Made by a program: the position numbers and the translations under genes
Shown here: in pieces, positions 9,145-17,942 of the stretch
How the letters are laid out: every line of letters begins with the position of its first letter
Numbering within the stretch: the first letter of the stretch is position 1
Source: Brumimicrobium glaciale
Lineage (GTDB): Bacteria > Bacteroidota > Bacteroidia > Flavobacteriales_D > Crocinitomicaceae
Length of the DNA: 64,000 bases
Direction of reading: 5' to 3'
Assembly: GCF_004152935.1 (NCBI RefSeq)
Contig: NZ_SETE01000009.1
Span: forward strand, 1 to 64,000
The notes under the pieces: model-generated
What the model was told of the DNA's origin: nothing
Databases searched by the model: none
Seen by the model: only the letters and a program-made list of their open reading frames with translations

Positions 9145-9374
9145 GCTTAGAAAAGTGTAAAATATAGTTCCAAAGTGAGATTGCTAGTTGTGATTATTTA
9201 AGATTAATTGTTGGTATTAATTCCGCTAGCGAGCTGCACTATACTAATTTCGTGATATAAATAATATTTTTCGGTGACAGCAGGTTCGTTTATTTATGTA
9301 ACAGAATCCATGATTAAATTTATAAAACGATAACAATTATTCTAAATATTAAAAATTCACCATAATTTAAAAAT
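9145..9374. other. Intergenic stretch, nothing recognised
   Basis: 230 AT-rich bases between the receptor gene and the peroxiredoxin-like lipoprotein gene. No clear promoter, terminator or RNA was seen. Confidence 0.4.
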
Positions 9375-10868
9375 ATGAAAATTACCATTTTAACGATTGC
9401 CATTTTGAGTGTTTCACTTTTTTCTTGTAACACAGAACAAGAGACCAAAACCACGGAATCCACCGAAGTTACAGCAGTCCAATTTGAAAATAAAGGACAT
9501 CAGTTGGTGTACGATATGGTTCAGAAAGTAGGGAGATACGGTAAGTTGGCGACCAAAAAGAATGTTAGTTACACATATACGTATACAACAGCGGATAATC
9601 AATCTGATATTTCGACGGAAAAGTACATTTTTAACGGAGAGTTGTCTTATGGTAATTATAAAAAACATGAAAGAACATTAACTCAATTTGAAGGTGTTAT
9701 AGAACAAGGTTATGATGGAAGCGAATTTTGGCTAAAACACGATGGCGAAATCGTAGAGGACGCTGAGGCTTTAAAAAGAGTTAAATTCAACAGACCAACA
9801 AATTTCTATTGGTTCACGATGATGCAAAAATTATTGGATCCAGGATTGAATTATGAATTTATAGAAGAAACCAAAATCGATAATCAAGATTACAATGTCG
9901 TGAAAGTAACTTTTGATTCGGAAGATGACAAACCAACAGATATTTATCAATTGTACATTAATAAAGAAACCCAATTGGTCGATCAATTTTTGTTTACCGT
10001 AGCAGACTTTGGAAAAATGGATATTCCAAGTTTGATGAAACTTGAGTATGAAGAAGTGGATGGAATGCTAATTCCTAGTCAACGTAAATACCAAAAATCT
10101 ACATGGAATGCCGAAGTAGAAGGGGATAAATGGGTAACAGTAACTTGGTCTGACATTAAATTCAATAACGATTTTACAAAAGCAGACTTTAAAAAACAAA
10201 ATCAAATGAAAATGAACCACGAAACATCACTAAAATCAAAACTGGATGAAAAGAAAGAAAATTTCGAATTGAAAGCGGATGACAACAAAAAAAGAGCTTA
10301 CAAAGAAGGAATAGAATCCGTTGAAAAAAGTGGAATTATCAGTAAAGCAAAACAAGTTGGAGATCAAGCGCCAAATTTCACACTAAATAATGCACTTGGA
10401 AACCCAGTAGAATTGAAAGATGTGTTGAAGAAAGGAAAAGTTGTTTTGACATGGTACAGAGGTGGGTGGTGTCCTTATTGTAACTTGACATTGCACCAAT
10501 TACAAGAAGAATTACCAAACTTTAAAGCAAATGGAGCTACTTTAATTGCCTTGACACCAGAATTGCCAGACAAATCAATAACCACTGCTGAGAAAAATGA
10601 TTTAGAATTTGAGGTCTTAAGTGATATCGGAAATAAAATTGCCAAAGAATATGGAATCGTTTTCAAATTGACAGATGAGGTTGCTGGAATGTACAATGAA
10701 TCGTTTGATATGAATAGCTACAATGGAGATAAATCAGATGAACTTCCATTAGCCGCAACTTTTATTATCGATGAAAATGGTGAAATTATTTATGCTTTTC
10801 TAGATGCTGATTACAGAAATAGAGCAGAGCCAAGCGAGATTACTGAGTTTTTGAAGAAGAATAGATAG
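9375..10868 (+). CDS. Lipoprotein with C-terminal AhpC/TSA peroxiredoxin-like domain
   Basis: 497 aa. The lipobox LFSC puts the lipidated Cys at position 18, so the protein is anchored in the envelope. Residues about 35-230 form an unassigned beta-rich domain like those of Bacteroidota outer-membrane lipoproteins. A charged linker (about 270-310) leads to an AhpC/TSA thioredoxin-fold domain (about 322-497) with a Cys-Pro-Tyr-Cys site at 366-369 in RGGWCPYCN. This CxxC pattern fits the PRX-like branch; peroxide reduction or thiol-disulfide exchange outside the cytoplasm is likely. The fusion is unusual. The reading frame runs directly into a gene remnant. Confidence 0.85.
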   Translation: MKITILTIAILSVSLFSCNTEQETKTTESTEVTAVQFENKGHQLVYDMVQKVGRYGKLATKKNVSYTYTYTTADNQSDISTEKYIFNGELSYGNYKKHERTLTQFEGVIEQGYDGSEFWLKHDGEIVEDAEALKRVKFNRPTNFYWFTMMQKLLDPGLNYEFIEETKIDNQDYNVVKVTFDSEDDKPTDIYQLYINKETQLVDQFLFTVADFGKMDIPSLMKLEYEEVDGMLIPSQRKYQKSTWNAEVEGDKWVTVTWSDIKFNNDFTKADFKKQNQMKMNHETSLKSKLDEKKENFELKADDNKKRAYKEGIESVEKSGIISKAKQVGDQAPNFTLNNALGNPVELKDVLKKGKVVLTWYRGGWCPYCNLTLHQLQEELPNFKANGATLIALTPELPDKSITTAEKNDLEFEVLSDIGNKIAKEYGIVFKLTDEVAGMYNESFDMNSYNGDKSDELPLAATFIIDENGEIIYAFLDADYRNRAEPSEITEFLKKNR

Positions 10869-11241
10869 GGTTTGGAAATGGAACTTACAAGTTAATGCAA
10901 ATTTTGACAAACCAACACTTGTAAGAATATTCTATGACGGTGATTTTAACGGTACTGGTATTGATTTCAAAACGGATGGCACTTATATATTCGACAATTC
11001 TGCAATCGGACTTAGTAATTATGAGTATGGTACTTACGAAATAGATGATAATCATATTACCCTGGACAAGCAAGAACTTGATAAAGTTATTAAATCAAAT
11101 AGGCTTGAAATTAGAGCTCAACAAATAGAATATTCTGACCGAACTGATACTAAGAACTATGTATTTCAATTAAGTGATAACGGAACTGTAATGGAAAACG
11201 AAATTGAATTTAGAGTAGTAATTGACAATAGAAATGAATAG
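10869..11241 (+). pseudogene. Headless gene remnant (hypothetical lipocalin-like family)
   Basis: An open frame of about 120 codons ends at the TAG 11239-11241 but has no usable start codon. It reads as a sensible protein (IFYDGDFNGTGIDFKTDGTYIF, then NYEYGTYEIDDNHITLD), with the pattern of a small beta-barrel: gain of structure, 'G-T-Y-x-I' strands and acidic turns. Upstream it runs into the end of the peroxiredoxin-like gene in another frame. The 5' end with signal peptide and start is therefore lost, probably by deletion. It is unlikely to be made unless by read-through or frameshift. Confidence 0.6.
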
Positions 11242-11351
11242 AGTTTTGATAATAATATTGGAAAGCATTTTTATAGTACCTTGTTCAAACAATTAAAGTC
11301 CAAATAATATGAAAAGTGAAACAAATGATTTTATTTGCTGATTCCAGATAA

Positions 11352-11807
11352 TTATTTTTCTTTCATTGAACGCGTTCTTTTAATAAAGTAAGATACCTTT
11401 TTAGTTTTACTAATGTGAGTATGCTCCTTTCTATCTTCATTCGTTAAATCTTTGTTAGACTCAATGCTTTGTTGGTTATCTTGAGTGGTTTCCGGAAATT
11501 CACCCTGCAATGAAATATCAAACTTAATGTCTAAAGCATTTTCAAGTTTTGCCAAAGTCAAAAAATTGAGATTTTTATGACCTCTAAATAATTGAGTTAA
11601 ATAGCTTGCTGAAGTACCTATCATTGCAGCTAATTCTTTGCGGTTAATATTTTTGTGATCAGTTACTTCTTGAACTTTTGATAAAAACTTAGCCATCAGT
11701 AATTGTGCATTTGCTTCAATTCTTTCGGCTTCAGATTCAAACGCAAAAAGTTTATCAAACTCTTGTTGTATTTCATTATTTCCGTTATTCGCTAATTTCG
11801 TATTCAT
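11352..11807 (-). CDS. XRE-family HTH regulator, probable antitoxin
   Basis: 151 aa. A helix-turn-helix of the XRE/Cro type lies at about 50-100 (NRKELAAMIGTSASYLTQLFRGHKNLNFLTLAKLENAL). The N-terminal 45 residues are acidic and helical, and the C-terminal 45 are charged and probably disordered. The start overlaps the upstream gene by 23 bp. This toxin-first order with an HTH antitoxin is that of HigBA-like modules. It probably binds its own promoter and neutralises the partner. It could also be an ordinary regulator. Confidence 0.75.
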   Translation of the reverse strand: MNTKLANNGNNEIQQEFDKLFAFESEAERIEANAQLLMAKFLSKVQEVTDHKNINRKELAAMIGTSASYLTQLFRGHKNLNFLTLAKLENALDIKFDISLQGEFPETTQDNQQSIESNKDLTNEDRKEHTHISKTKKVSYFIKRTRSMKEK

Positions 11808-12186
11808 AACTCCCTACTTTTTCAATAATGTTTCTATTTTTTCCTTTGACTTTCTGACTTTTCTTTTTCTCAAATAATTCCGATGTTATTACAACAAACG
11901 TTTTGTCTTTTAATGTCAGTTCCCTACAATAAATTCTGTCATTAGATTGACCTTTAAAAAACTTCATTGCTGTAACTCCTTTGCTCTTACTGTTGATTTC
12001 TTCCTTGTCATAAAGATCTCTGTTTTTTAAGCGATTAAATATTAGATTACAGATATGACGAAATTTCTTTTTGTGTTTATCACTTTGACCGAGATAACTT
12101 AAAATTTCTGTTGCGTTTTTCACATCCACACAAATTGCAATTGATTTATCTTCATTATATCGTATTATTTTCGCTTCTCGTTTCAA
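11785..12186 (-). CDS. Putative RelE/HigB-like toxin of a toxin-antitoxin pair
   Basis: 133 aa, basic (many Lys and Arg). The centre and end (RIYCRELTLKDKTFVVITSELFEKKKSQK) have the strand-then-basic-helix look of RelE/HigB mRNA interferases. The strongest argument is context: it precedes and overlaps an XRE-type antitoxin gene by 23 bp. The start drawn here is a TTG (12184-12186); no ATG is in frame nearby upstream. Toxicity and ribosome-dependent mRNA cleavage are inferred, not seen. Confidence 0.55.
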   Translation of the reverse strand: MKREAKIIRYNEDKSIAICVDVKNATEILSYLGQSDKHKKKFRHICNLIFNRLKNRDLYDKEEINSKSKGVTAMKFFKGQSNDRIYCRELTLKDKTFVVITSELFEKKKSQKVKGKNRNIIEKVGSYEYEISE

Positions 12187-12537
12187 AATTAAGCTATAGG
12201 TTAATTGATTGCAAATCTTTTAGAACTTTTTTTATTAAATATAACAAATTAGATTTAATAAAAAAAGCTTATTCAATTTTTAAAATCCTTATTTTGTTTT
12301 GATTATTAGTTGTTTATATTCTGTTAAAGGAAGTTATTATTACCTTAGAATTTGAGCTAGCAATGAATCGAAAATTAGTATGAGTAGAACATACTAACTC
12401 AACATTATTCTTTATAAGACCAACCCCCTTTCGATAAACCCACCCTTTTCGTATAGACAATCTACCCAAACGTCTATTTCATTTTAATAAAAGAGGATAA
12501 AGTTTCACTTTTGAGGTGTTAATAAAAACCGAAAAAG
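12187..12537. promoter_or_regulatory. Intergenic region with operator-like palindrome 12375-12397
   Basis: 350 bases without a gene between divergent units. TTAGTATG (12375-12382) and CATACTAA (12390-12397) form a perfect 8-bp inverted repeat with a 7-bp spacer, about 140 bp before the TolC gene. Such a dyad could bind a dimeric regulator of the efflux operon or of the toxin-antitoxin pair. No firm promoter match was found. Confidence 0.4.
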
Positions 12538-13866
12538 ATGAAGTTTAAACTTATTATATCAACAATTCTATTTTCACAATTGGCTTTTTCACAATTGGCC
12601 GATTCTGTAGAAACAAAGAAATGGACATTAGAGGAATGTATCGATTATGCTATTGAAAATAACATCACAGTTAAAGATGCTTCGTTATATACAAATATCG
12701 CGGAAATTGATTTGAATACTGCGAAATCTGCGCGATTACCGAATTTATTTGGGAGCGCTTCTCAACGTGTTTCAAGTGGAAATACGATTGATCCAATTAC
12801 GAGTGATTATGTGACTGATCAAAACTTTAGTACGAATGTTGGACTGAACAGTTCAGTTGTCCTATTTCAAGGGAATCAGTTGAATAATCAAGTGAAACAA
12901 AGCCAATTGTTGTTGCAACAAAGTCAATTTATAGAGGAAGAAGCGAAAAACAACATTGTCATTAGCATTTTACAAGCTTACGTGCAAACTTTGTATAGTA
13001 AAGAAGATATCGCCATTTCTGAAAATAATTTGGCTGCTTCTGAAAACGAATTACAACAAGCAAAAGCAAAATTAGAAGCGGGTTCAATTTCTTTGAGTGA
13101 ATTAACAGATATTCAAAGTCAAGCAGCTACCAATAAATACAATGTCATTTCAGCGAAAAACAATTATCAGCAAAATATTATCGTGTTGAAACAATTGTTA
13201 GAATTACCTCCAACAGAAGACTTTGCAATCGAAAGCGTGGATGGAGATATGGAATTAATCAACATAGAATTGAATAGTGTAGCCATTTACAATAATGCGC
13301 TGAACAATTTACCAGAATTGAAATCAAGTGAATTAGATATTGAGATCAATGAAAAAGCGCTTGACATTGCTAAAGGAGCTTATTTACCAAGTTTAACATT
13401 GAATGGTGCATTGACCACAGGTTATACCAGCGTATTGAATAGCAGTTTTAGAGACCAATTTAATTTCAATTTAAATCCACAACTGGCATTGACATTAACC
13501 GTTCCGATATTCAATAGAAATAGAACGAAAAATGCTGTACAAACTGCATCAATCAATATCGAAAGAGCGCAGTTACAGAAACAAACAACGGAGAAAATAA
13601 TTTATCAAAAAGTGGAAACGGCTTATCAAAATGCAATTTCATCACAAGAACAGCTTATTGCCGCTGAAGCTTCTCAGGATGCCGCAGAACAATCTTATGA
13701 TTTGGCACAGAAAAGCTATGATTTAGGAGGAATTAGTACTACCGATTTGGTGTTAAGTCAGAACATTTATACAAATGCACAACAAAATTATATTCAAGCT
13801 AAATACATGAATATTCTTTATTATCAATTATTACAATTTTACCAAGGAAACGATATTAAACTTTAA
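12538..13866 (+). CDS. TolC-family outer membrane efflux protein
   Basis: 442 aa. A signal peptide (about 1-18, ending AFS) is followed by the two-fold repeat of the outer membrane efflux protein family. Each half has long coiled-coil helices rich in Gln, Ala and Glu (SENELQQAKAKLEAGSISL; AEQSYDLAQKSYDLGGISTTDL). It forms the trimeric outer-membrane channel of a tripartite exporter. It is the first gene of an operon with a MacA-like adaptor 11 bp downstream and MacB-like ABC genes, so it should be the exit duct for that pump. Confidence 0.92.
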   Translation: MKFKLIISTILFSQLAFSQLADSVETKKWTLEECIDYAIENNITVKDASLYTNIAEIDLNTAKSARLPNLFGSASQRVSSGNTIDPITSDYVTDQNFSTNVGLNSSVVLFQGNQLNNQVKQSQLLLQQSQFIEEEAKNNIVISILQAYVQTLYSKEDIAISENNLAASENELQQAKAKLEAGSISLSELTDIQSQAATNKYNVISAKNNYQQNIIVLKQLLELPPTEDFAIESVDGDMELINIELNSVAIYNNALNNLPELKSSELDIEINEKALDIAKGAYLPSLTLNGALTTGYTSVLNSSFRDQFNFNLNPQLALTLTVPIFNRNRTKNAVQTASINIERAQLQKQTTEKIIYQKVETAYQNAISSQEQLIAAEASQDAAEQSYDLAQKSYDLGGISTTDLVLSQNIYTNAQQNYIQAKYMNILYYQLLQFYQGNDIKL

Positions 13867-13877
13867 TCAATACTAAA

Positions 13878-15119
13878 ATGAAAAAGAAAGGAAAAATAAT
13901 CACTGTCAGCGCAATCATTCTTGCGTTAGGTGTTGTAGGATATATTTACTTCAAAGGAGAAGATTCAGTTGTTGTTAAAGCAGAAACTATAGTCGCTAAA
14001 AAAGGAGATGTTACCACATCGGTAACGGCAACAGGAACGGTTCAACCAATTACCCAAGTAGAAGTTGGTACACAAGTTTCGGGTGTAGTAGAGAAAATTT
14101 ACGTGGACTACAACAGCGTAGTCAAAGAAGGTCAATTGATTGCTGAATTGGACAAAACAAACCTAAAGGCCACTTTAACGCAAACACAGTCTACTTATGA
14201 CAATGCCGTTACACAACTCAATTACTTGCAAACCATCTACGACAGACAAAAATCTTTGTTTGATGATCAAGTCATCAGTCAATCGGATTTTAACGATGCG
14301 AAATACAATTACGAAACGGCAAAAGGTACGGTTACTCAAAGACTATCTGATTTACAAAAGGCAAAAACTAACTTAAGCTATGCCGATATTTATTCTCCAA
14401 TTGATGGTGTTATTTTATCAAGAGCTATAGATGAAGGACAAACAGTTGCTGCTAGTTTAAGTACACCAACCTTGTTTACAATTGCTCAAGATTTAAAAGA
14501 AATGCAGGTAGAAGCTGATGTTGATGAAGCAGACATAGGAGAGGTAAAAGAAGGGCAACGTGTTAGTTTTAATGTTGATGCTTATTTAGGAGAAGAATTT
14601 GAAGGCGTCGTTACACAAGTACGATTAAACCCAACTGTAACCTCAAATGTGGTAACCTATACGGTAGTGGTTAAAGCAGATAACCCAGATTTAAAATTAA
14701 AACCAGGTTTAACAGCTATCATTTCTATTTACACCTTAGAATTAAAAGATGTGTTAACAACAGAAGCCAAAGCCATTAATTTTAAGCCAACACGCCAAGA
14801 ATTAACCGCTTATAATGAACAGCAAAATCTTACGGCACAACAAACAAATGAAAGATCAACAGAAAGATCAACAGAAAGACCAAAATATGAAGACAAAGCT
14901 AGCGTTGTGTGGGTTTACAGTAGCAATGGAGAAATAAAATCTCAAGAAGTCACTTTAGGAGCAAGTGATGGCATTAACGTTCAAATTTTAGAAGGAATTT
15001 CTGAAGGTGACAAATTAGTATATAGTTTAGAAGGCGTAAGTGCTTCTGGAACAAAAACAACAGATAAAAGCGAAAATCCATTTATGCCATCAACCACAAG
15101 AGGTGGAGGAAAAAGATAA
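13878..15119 (+). CDS. MacA-like periplasmic adaptor subunit (HlyD/RND-MFP family)
   Basis: 413 aa. An N-terminal membrane anchor (about 6-25) is followed by a biotinyl-lipoyl half (VTATGTVQPITQVEVGTQVSG), a coiled-coil hairpin (about 90-160), the returning lipoyl half (YSPIDGVILSRAIDEGQTV) and beta-barrel domains. A Ser/Thr/Arg repeat of the type ERSTERSTERP (about 322-334) is a low-complexity insertion near the end. It links the inner-membrane MacB-like permease to the TolC channel. Only four bases separate it from the ATPase gene. Confidence 0.92.
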   Translation: MKKKGKIITVSAIILALGVVGYIYFKGEDSVVVKAETIVAKKGDVTTSVTATGTVQPITQVEVGTQVSGVVEKIYVDYNSVVKEGQLIAELDKTNLKATLTQTQSTYDNAVTQLNYLQTIYDRQKSLFDDQVISQSDFNDAKYNYETAKGTVTQRLSDLQKAKTNLSYADIYSPIDGVILSRAIDEGQTVAASLSTPTLFTIAQDLKEMQVEADVDEADIGEVKEGQRVSFNVDAYLGEEFEGVVTQVRLNPTVTSNVVTYTVVVKADNPDLKLKPGLTAIISIYTLELKDVLTTEAKAINFKPTRQELTAYNEQQNLTAQQTNERSTERSTERPKYEDKASVVWVYSSNGEIKSQEVTLGASDGINVQILEGISEGDKLVYSLEGVSASGTKTTDKSENPFMPSTTRGGGKR

Positions 15120-15123
15120 TACT

Positions 15124-15867
15124 ATGAGCAAAGCAATTATAAAAATAGAAGATTTAAAACGCGAATTTACCATGGGAGCCGAAACGGTACGCGCTTTAAA
15201 AGGTATTTCGTTTGATATAAAAGAAGGTGAGTTTGTAACCATTATGGGTTCATCGGGTTCTTGAAAAAGTACGATGTTGAATATATTGGGTTGTTTAGAC
15301 CAGCCTTCATCAGGAATTTATGAAATTGATGGGGTAAGTGTTAAAGATTTAAACCGAAATCAGCTGGCAACTATTAGAAATGAGAAAATAGGATTCATTT
15401 TTCAATCCTATAATTTATTGGCAAGAACATCTGCTATTGAAAATGTAGAATTACCGCTTTTATATAACAGTAACGTTTCTACAGAGGAACGCAGAAAACG
15501 TGCTATTGAAGCTTTGATAAAAGTAGGCTTGGGTGAAAGATTAGACCATACACCTGCACAACTTTCTGGAGGGCAACAACAACGTGTTGCCATTGCACGG
15601 TCATTAGTTAATAATCCTGTTTTGATACTTGCCGATGAAGCCACAGGAAACTTGGACACACGAACTGCCTATGAAGTTATGTCCATTTTTCAAGAGTTAA
15701 ACGAACAAGGTATTACTATCGCTTTTGTAACGCACGAAGAAGATATTGCTACTTTTAGTAAAAGAACGATTGTTTTAAAAGACGGAAATATTATTCAAGA
15801 TATTTTGAATGAAAATGTACAATCGGCAAAAGAACAGTTAGCAAAATTACCGAAAGAAAATCATTAA
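15124..15867 (+). pseudogene. MacB-like ABC transporter ATPase, interrupted by TGA in Walker A
   Basis: The full frame would give 247 aa, the usual length for MacB/LolD-type ATPases. Codon 47 (15262-15264) is TGA where the family has the Gly of GSSGSGKS; a single G-to-T change from GGA explains it. Everything after it is intact: Q-loop, LSGGQQQR signature, Walker [12 protein letters not shown] and the switch His in VTHEE. Restart at ATG 15274 would give 197 aa without a Walker A loop, which could not bind ATP properly. Either this is a recent inactivating mutation, an assembly error, or the stop is read through. Downstream genes remain intact. Confidence 0.85.
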
Positions 15868-15869
15868 TT

Positions 15870-17090
15870 ATGAGACTATTAAATTTATTTAAAATCGCTT
15901 TTAAAGCCATTGTTCTTAATAAAATGAGATCGCTACTTACAATGTTGGGCATTATTATAGGTGTAGCATCGGTAATTGCAATGCTCGCTATTGGTGAAGG
16001 CTCTAAAGAAAGTATTCGCGAAAGTATTTCGGCTATGGGTTCTAATATTATTACTATAAGGCCAGCGTCTACTTCAAGTAGTGGAGTTCGGCCAAGTGCA
16101 GGTGAGATGCAATCACTTACCCTTAAAGATTATGAAGCCATTCAAGATCAAGCCACCTTTTTAAGTTATGCAACACCATTGGTAAATGGTAGCGGACAAG
16201 TTATAAATGGTTCCAATAACTGGCCAAGTACTATTTATGGCGTAAATCCAGAGTATCTCAAAATTAAAGTAGTTGATTTGCAAAGCGGCAGTATGTTTAC
16301 AGATTCCGAAGTACAAACGGCTTCTAAAGTGGCACTTATTGGGCAAACGGTCGTGGACAATGTGTTTCCTGATGGGCAAGATCCTATTGGACAGATGATT
16401 CGTTTTAATAATATTCCATTTACAGTGATTGGTGTATTAGAAGTAAAAGGAGAAAACACCTTTGGTCAAGACCAAGATGATGTGGTTATTGCACCATATA
16501 CAACCGTACAAAAACGTATTTTGGCTATAGATTATATCAATCAAATTATGGCATCGGCAGTAAGTGAAGACGATGCGCCAAATGCTGTTACTGAAGTCAC
16601 AGAAATTATGAGAGTACAACATAAAATACCTCATCCAAGTAAAGACGATTTTAGTGTACAGTCTATGGAAGAATTGATTTCTACATTTAGTTCTACAAGT
16701 GAAATGCTGACTTTACTTTTAGTTGCTGTTGCAAGTATTTCTTTGTTGATTGGTGGAATTGGTATTATGAATATAATGTATGTTTCGGTAAAGGAAAGAA
16801 CCAAAGAAATCGGATTGAGAATGGCCGTTGGAGCAAAAGGATCTGATATTTTACTTCAGTTTTTAATTGAAGCTATTATGATCAGTATAACGGGTGGTGT
16901 CCTTGGAGTGTTGTTAGGACTAGGTGCTACGGTTTTTATTGAAAAATTCTTAAACTGGCCAACTAGTGTTGCCATGTATTCAATTGTCATTTCATTTGTG
17001 GTGTGTGCAGTAACAGGAATCTTCTTTGGATATTACCCTGCTAGAAAAGCATCTGCTTTAGATCCAATTACGGCGTTAAGATATGAGTAA
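15870..17090 (+). CDS. MacB-like ABC transporter permease (FtsX family)
   Basis: 406 aa. The architecture is that of MacB: one membrane helix near the start (MRSLLTMLGIIIGVASVIAM), a periplasmic core domain (about 45-270), then three membrane helices of the FtsX domain (about 285-400) with KERTKEIGLRMAVGA between the first two. It transmits ATPase motion to the periplasm, pushing substrate through the adaptor and TolC. It starts 2 bp after the ATPase frame. With the ATPase broken, the pump would need another ATPase or be inactive. Confidence 0.92.
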   Translation: MRLLNLFKIAFKAIVLNKMRSLLTMLGIIIGVASVIAMLAIGEGSKESIRESISAMGSNIITIRPASTSSSGVRPSAGEMQSLTLKDYEAIQDQATFLSYATPLVNGSGQVINGSNNWPSTIYGVNPEYLKIKVVDLQSGSMFTDSEVQTASKVALIGQTVVDNVFPDGQDPIGQMIRFNNIPFTVIGVLEVKGENTFGQDQDDVVIAPYTTVQKRILAIDYINQIMASAVSEDDAPNAVTEVTEIMRVQHKIPHPSKDDFSVQSMEELISTFSSTSEMLTLLLVAVASISLLIGGIGIMNIMYVSVKERTKEIGLRMAVGAKGSDILLQFLIEAIMISITGGVLGVLLGLGATVFIEKFLNWPTSVAMYSIVISFVVCAVTGIFFGYYPARKASALDPITALRYE

Positions 17091-17760
17091 TGAAAATTTG
17101 ATGACTTTGATAAAAAAGTGATACTTCTGGTTGCGCTGTAATGGAACGCGGTCCCGAAGGCTTTCGGGAACGCGGATGCAAGCAACGCGGATCTTCACGG
17201 ATTTTATAGGACTTTTATATTTTGAACACTTTAGAATTCTGGCGAATTCATAAATAAAATTGACTTTTAGTAGTAGTAGTAGTGTTAAAAAACACAGTCT
17301 TTATGGCTGTGTTTTTTTGTGTTTGGGTGTTTTTGGATGATGTGCATTTAAAAAATGAGATTGAGTTGTTATCGGCTGCTCGACATTCCACTTGAACGAC
17401 GAAATGCCTTTCGAAAAAAAGAAATCCCTCGTTGCTTTGCTTCATCGGGATGACAGCTTCATCTTTTTTCTCCCTGTTTTGACTTTAAAACTAACCGATC
17501 GTTATTCCGAACATTGCTTAAAATCTGTGATTTTTAGTGATGGAGGATTCGATTACTATCGGATCCCTTCTTCTAAAAGTCAAAACTTCGGAATTGGTAG
17601 ATGGAATCATTACAAACGTAGATTTTACTTGATATTCACTTCATTCTGTGGTATTTTTATTCCGTTGTGAAAAATGACTTTCGCAGCTGCAGACGAATAT
17701 TCTTAATCATGCTCCATTAATTGGAATTATTTAGAGTATTTTTCACTAAAATCGATAATT
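17091..17760. other. Long intergenic region with repeat debris
   Basis: 670 bases without a believable gene. It holds a perfect hairpin (TCCCGAA and TTTCGGGA around 17152-17169) within repeated 'aacgcgga' text, a run of TAG triplets at 17271-17282, a terminator (listed apart), and a 'CCTCGTTGCTTTGCTTCATCG' -like REP copy near 17429-17457. A 92-codon open frame at 17392 crosses this repeat and reads as translated repeat, not as protein. Confidence 0.5.
17287..17318 (+). terminator. Rho-independent terminator of the efflux operon
   Basis: AACACAG and CTGTGTT pair around a 9-base loop and are followed by a run of seven T. The A-run before the stem makes it usable in both directions. It lies about 200 bp after the MacB permease stop. 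Confidence 0.75.
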
Positions 17761-17923
17761 AAGGGTCTGTTACGAAATAAGTAGTGCATTGTTGACGAAG
17801 TTATTTTTCTCTTTATTAAGGCAAAATTTTCAAGCATAGCCTTAGCTATGGTTTAAAATTTTAACGCAAATAAAGAGAAAATGAACAAATCAAGCTGTAC
17901 TAGTTATTACTTAACAGATCCTA
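17761..17923. mobile_element. MITE-like palindromic element (about 163 bp)
   Basis: The two halves are near-complete reverse complements, centred near 17842. The ends are AAGGGTCTGTTACG on the left and the inverse of TTAGGATCTGTTAA on the right. Inner blocks such as TTTCTCTTTATT / AATAAAGAGAAA and CATAGC / GCTATG also pair. There is no coding capacity. This is the form of a miniature inverted-repeat element moved by a transposase in trans. A transcript would fold into one long hairpin ahead of the kinase gene. No clear target duplication was identified. Confidence 0.75.
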
Positions 17924-17942
17924 AGCCCATAACACATAAAAT

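Noticed and set aside
15124-15867. Alternative genetic code with TGA read as glycine
   Set aside because: TGA ends several normal genes in this window (for example DoxX and the ATP-grasp gene), and many Gly codons are standard. One TGA in one gene fits a point mutation better.
17392-17670. 92-codon open frame as a gene
   Set aside because: It crosses a REP-like sequence and has no protein-like composition or context.
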